Positions 63,070 through 64,000 of a stretch of 64,000 bases of DNA are shown here, piece by piece. The number at the start of each line of letters is the position of its first letter. Positions within the stretch are counted from its first letter, which is position 1. The translations under genes and the position numbers were made by a program. Under the pieces are notes generated by a model. It was not told where the DNA came from. It made no database searches and was given only the letters and a program-made list of their open reading frames with translations. Source of the DNA: an uncultured Victivallis sp. (lineage in GTDB: Bacteria > Verrucomicrobiota > Lentisphaeria > Victivallales > Victivallaceae); the NCBI GenBank assembly GCA_944389935.1, contig CALXOE010000009.1, positions 1 to 64,000 of the forward strand, in the 5' to 3' direction.

Positions 63070-64000
63070 TGCAGAATAAAACGATCTCCTGCGACTGCCT
63101 CGTGGTTGGCGGCGGACCGGCGGGACTCTCGGCGGCGATGGCGGCGGCGGGATCGGGGGCCGCTACCGTGCTCGCGGAATACCTCCCCTCCCCCGGCCGC
63201 AAACTGCTCGCTTCGGGTTCAGGGAAGTGCAATGTGACGAATCGACTTCCGCTCGAAGAGTTCGCGCGCCGTTATCTGTGCGGACTGCGTTTTGTGCGGC
63301 CGGCGCTCTATGCGTTTCCGCCAGAGACATGGTGCGGTTTTCTCTCCTCGAACGGAGTACCGGTAATTGCGCCGGACAACTTTCACTGTTTTCCGAAGTC
63401 GATGCGGGCGGGGGATGTGCTTGAACTGCTGCTCGGGCGCTGCCGGGCGCTCGGGGTCAGGATGCTGACCGATTGCCGGATTGAGACGCTGCACCTGCGG
63501 GGCGACGCGGTTTGCGGCGCCGACGACGGAAAAACCCGCATCGAGGCAAAGCGGATCATTCTCGCCTGCGGCGGCATGGGTTATCCCGCGCTCGGAGGAC
63601 ACGGCAGCGGATATGAACTCGCGCGCCAGGCCGGACACGCGGTCACGCCGCCGGTTCCGGCGCTGGTCGGGCTGAAATCGGCGGAAGCGTGGGCTGCGGA
63701 GTTGCCGGGAGTTCTTCTGCCCGACGCCACAACCCGATTCGGGAGGAAACTCAAAAGCCGCGGGGAACTCATCTTCACGCATACCGGCGTCTCCGGCCCG
63801 GCGGTTCTCGATCTCTCGGGCAGCGTTGCGCAGGAACTGGCCGACAGAGGTCGCGCCGTCCTCGAATGTTCCTGGGAGAGCCGGGAGGCGGAGGAGTATC
63901 GCGAACGCATCGCCTCCTGGCAGAGGAATTCCGGAACCCGGTCGCTGAAAGGACTGCTGGGAACGACGCTTCCCGCGGCGTTCGTCCGCGCCCTGCTCGA
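63069..64000 (+). CDS. HI0933-family flavoprotein, 3' truncated by window end
   Basis: Start of an FAD-dependent NAD(P)/FAD oxidoreductase of the HI0933/BaiN type; about 310 residues are visible. The FAD dinucleotide motif CLVVGGGPAGLSAAMAAAG lies at the N-terminus, followed by GRKLLASGSGKCNVTN, the family signature, and by LACGGMGYPALGGHGSGYELARQAGH. SRGELIFTHTGVSGPAVLDLSG is the second family hallmark. The start ATG at 63069 overlaps the upstream stop as TGATG. The frame stays open to base 64000. Confidence 0.92.
   Translation, partial: MQNKTISCDCLVVGGGPAGLSAAMAAAGSGAATVLAEYLPSPGRKLLASGSGKCNVTNRLPLEEFARRYLCGLRFVRPALYAFPPETWCGFLSSNGVPVIAPDNFHCFPKSMRAGDVLELLLGRCRALGVRMLTDCRIETLHLRGDAVCGADDGKTRIEAKRIILACGGMGYPALGGHGSGYELARQAGHAVTPPVPALVGLKSAEAWAAELPGVLLPDATTRFGRKLKSRGELIFTHTGVSGPAVLDLSGSVAQELADRGRAVLECSWESREAEEYRERIASWQRNSGTRSLKGLLGTTLPAAFVRALL

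Overview
The window is about 58-60% GC, gene-dense and bacterial. The mix of genes suggests a Lentisphaerota/Victivallales-type anaerobe of the PVC group. The signs are several unrelated glycoside hydrolases, a LacI-linked type II pseudopilin of the kind these genomes expand, a 2-oxoacid:ferredoxin oxidoreductase, a Na+-pumping oxaloacetate decarboxylase, and polysaccharide-esterase and sugar-uptake genes. This lineage call is an inference from gene content; no rRNA or marker-gene comparison was possible.

Layout. 0.2-2.2 kb: beta-carbonic anhydrase, then a convergent clan-A glycosidase. 2.4-7.2 kb: a GT-C-like membrane protein, a GH42-like enzyme, and its divergent AraC regulator with overlapping promoters. 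7.3-10.0 kb: a marR-MATE-sirtuin operon with a palindrome at its start. 10.0-11.4 kb: an MscS channel. 11.4-18.6 kb: a minus-strand operon lacI, pseudopilin, GH-A enzyme, GH42-type enzyme, closed by a strong terminator. 18.7-22.6 kb: small membrane proteins, a UDP-HexNAc 4-epimerase, a NERD-helicase, and a small repeat-containing protein. 22.9 kb: tRNA-Ser(GGA) with its own promoter and terminator. 23.0-25.9 kb: an IMPase-rimO-pgsA operon. 26.1-28.1 kb: a sialate O-acetylesterase-like enzyme. 28.4 kb: an unknown 80-aa protein. 28.7-31.8 kb: queH divergent from an OppB-like permease plus a ChrA transporter. 31.8-38.9 kb: U32 peptidase, MoxR ATPase, a ferredoxin oxidoreductase (delta, alpha, beta-gamma fusion), and three tandem paralogous small membrane proteins. 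39.0-40.1 kb: a Gfo/Idh/MocA oxidoreductase. 40.3-47.3 kb: an SSS symporter and a sugar ABC importer without an ATPase. 47.4-55.2 kb: a tightly coupled operon of a PurN-like protein, a YdbH/AsmA-like giant protein, a DUF58 protein and a TgpA-like transglutaminase. 55.4-61.9 kb: a secreted protein, an ABC-2-type membrane protein, birA, and oadG-oadA-oadB ending in a strong terminator. 62.0-64.0 kb: a secreted duplicated carbohydrate-binding-like protein and a truncated HI0933-family flavoprotein.

How the genes work together. The glycosidases, esterase, pseudopilin, ABC importer and SSS symporter fit uptake and breakdown of complex glycans. The ferredoxin oxidoreductase and the biotin-dependent decarboxylase, which is encoded with its own biotin ligase, fit fermentative metabolism with Na+-coupled energy conservation. 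The promoters I could find are mostly sigma70-like. Many have a TTGAAA or TTGCAA -35 and a -10 of TAtnnT type, 16-17 bases apart.

Most interesting items: a divergent pair that looks leaderless in both directions and shares a palindromic -35/-35; the lacI-pseudopilin-glycosidase operon; the tandem trio of paralogous membrane proteins; an OadB with an extra periplasmic domain; and an Arg-rich segment inside the transglutaminase that may be a double frameshift. I saw no CRISPR array, prophage, complete insertion sequence or rRNA.
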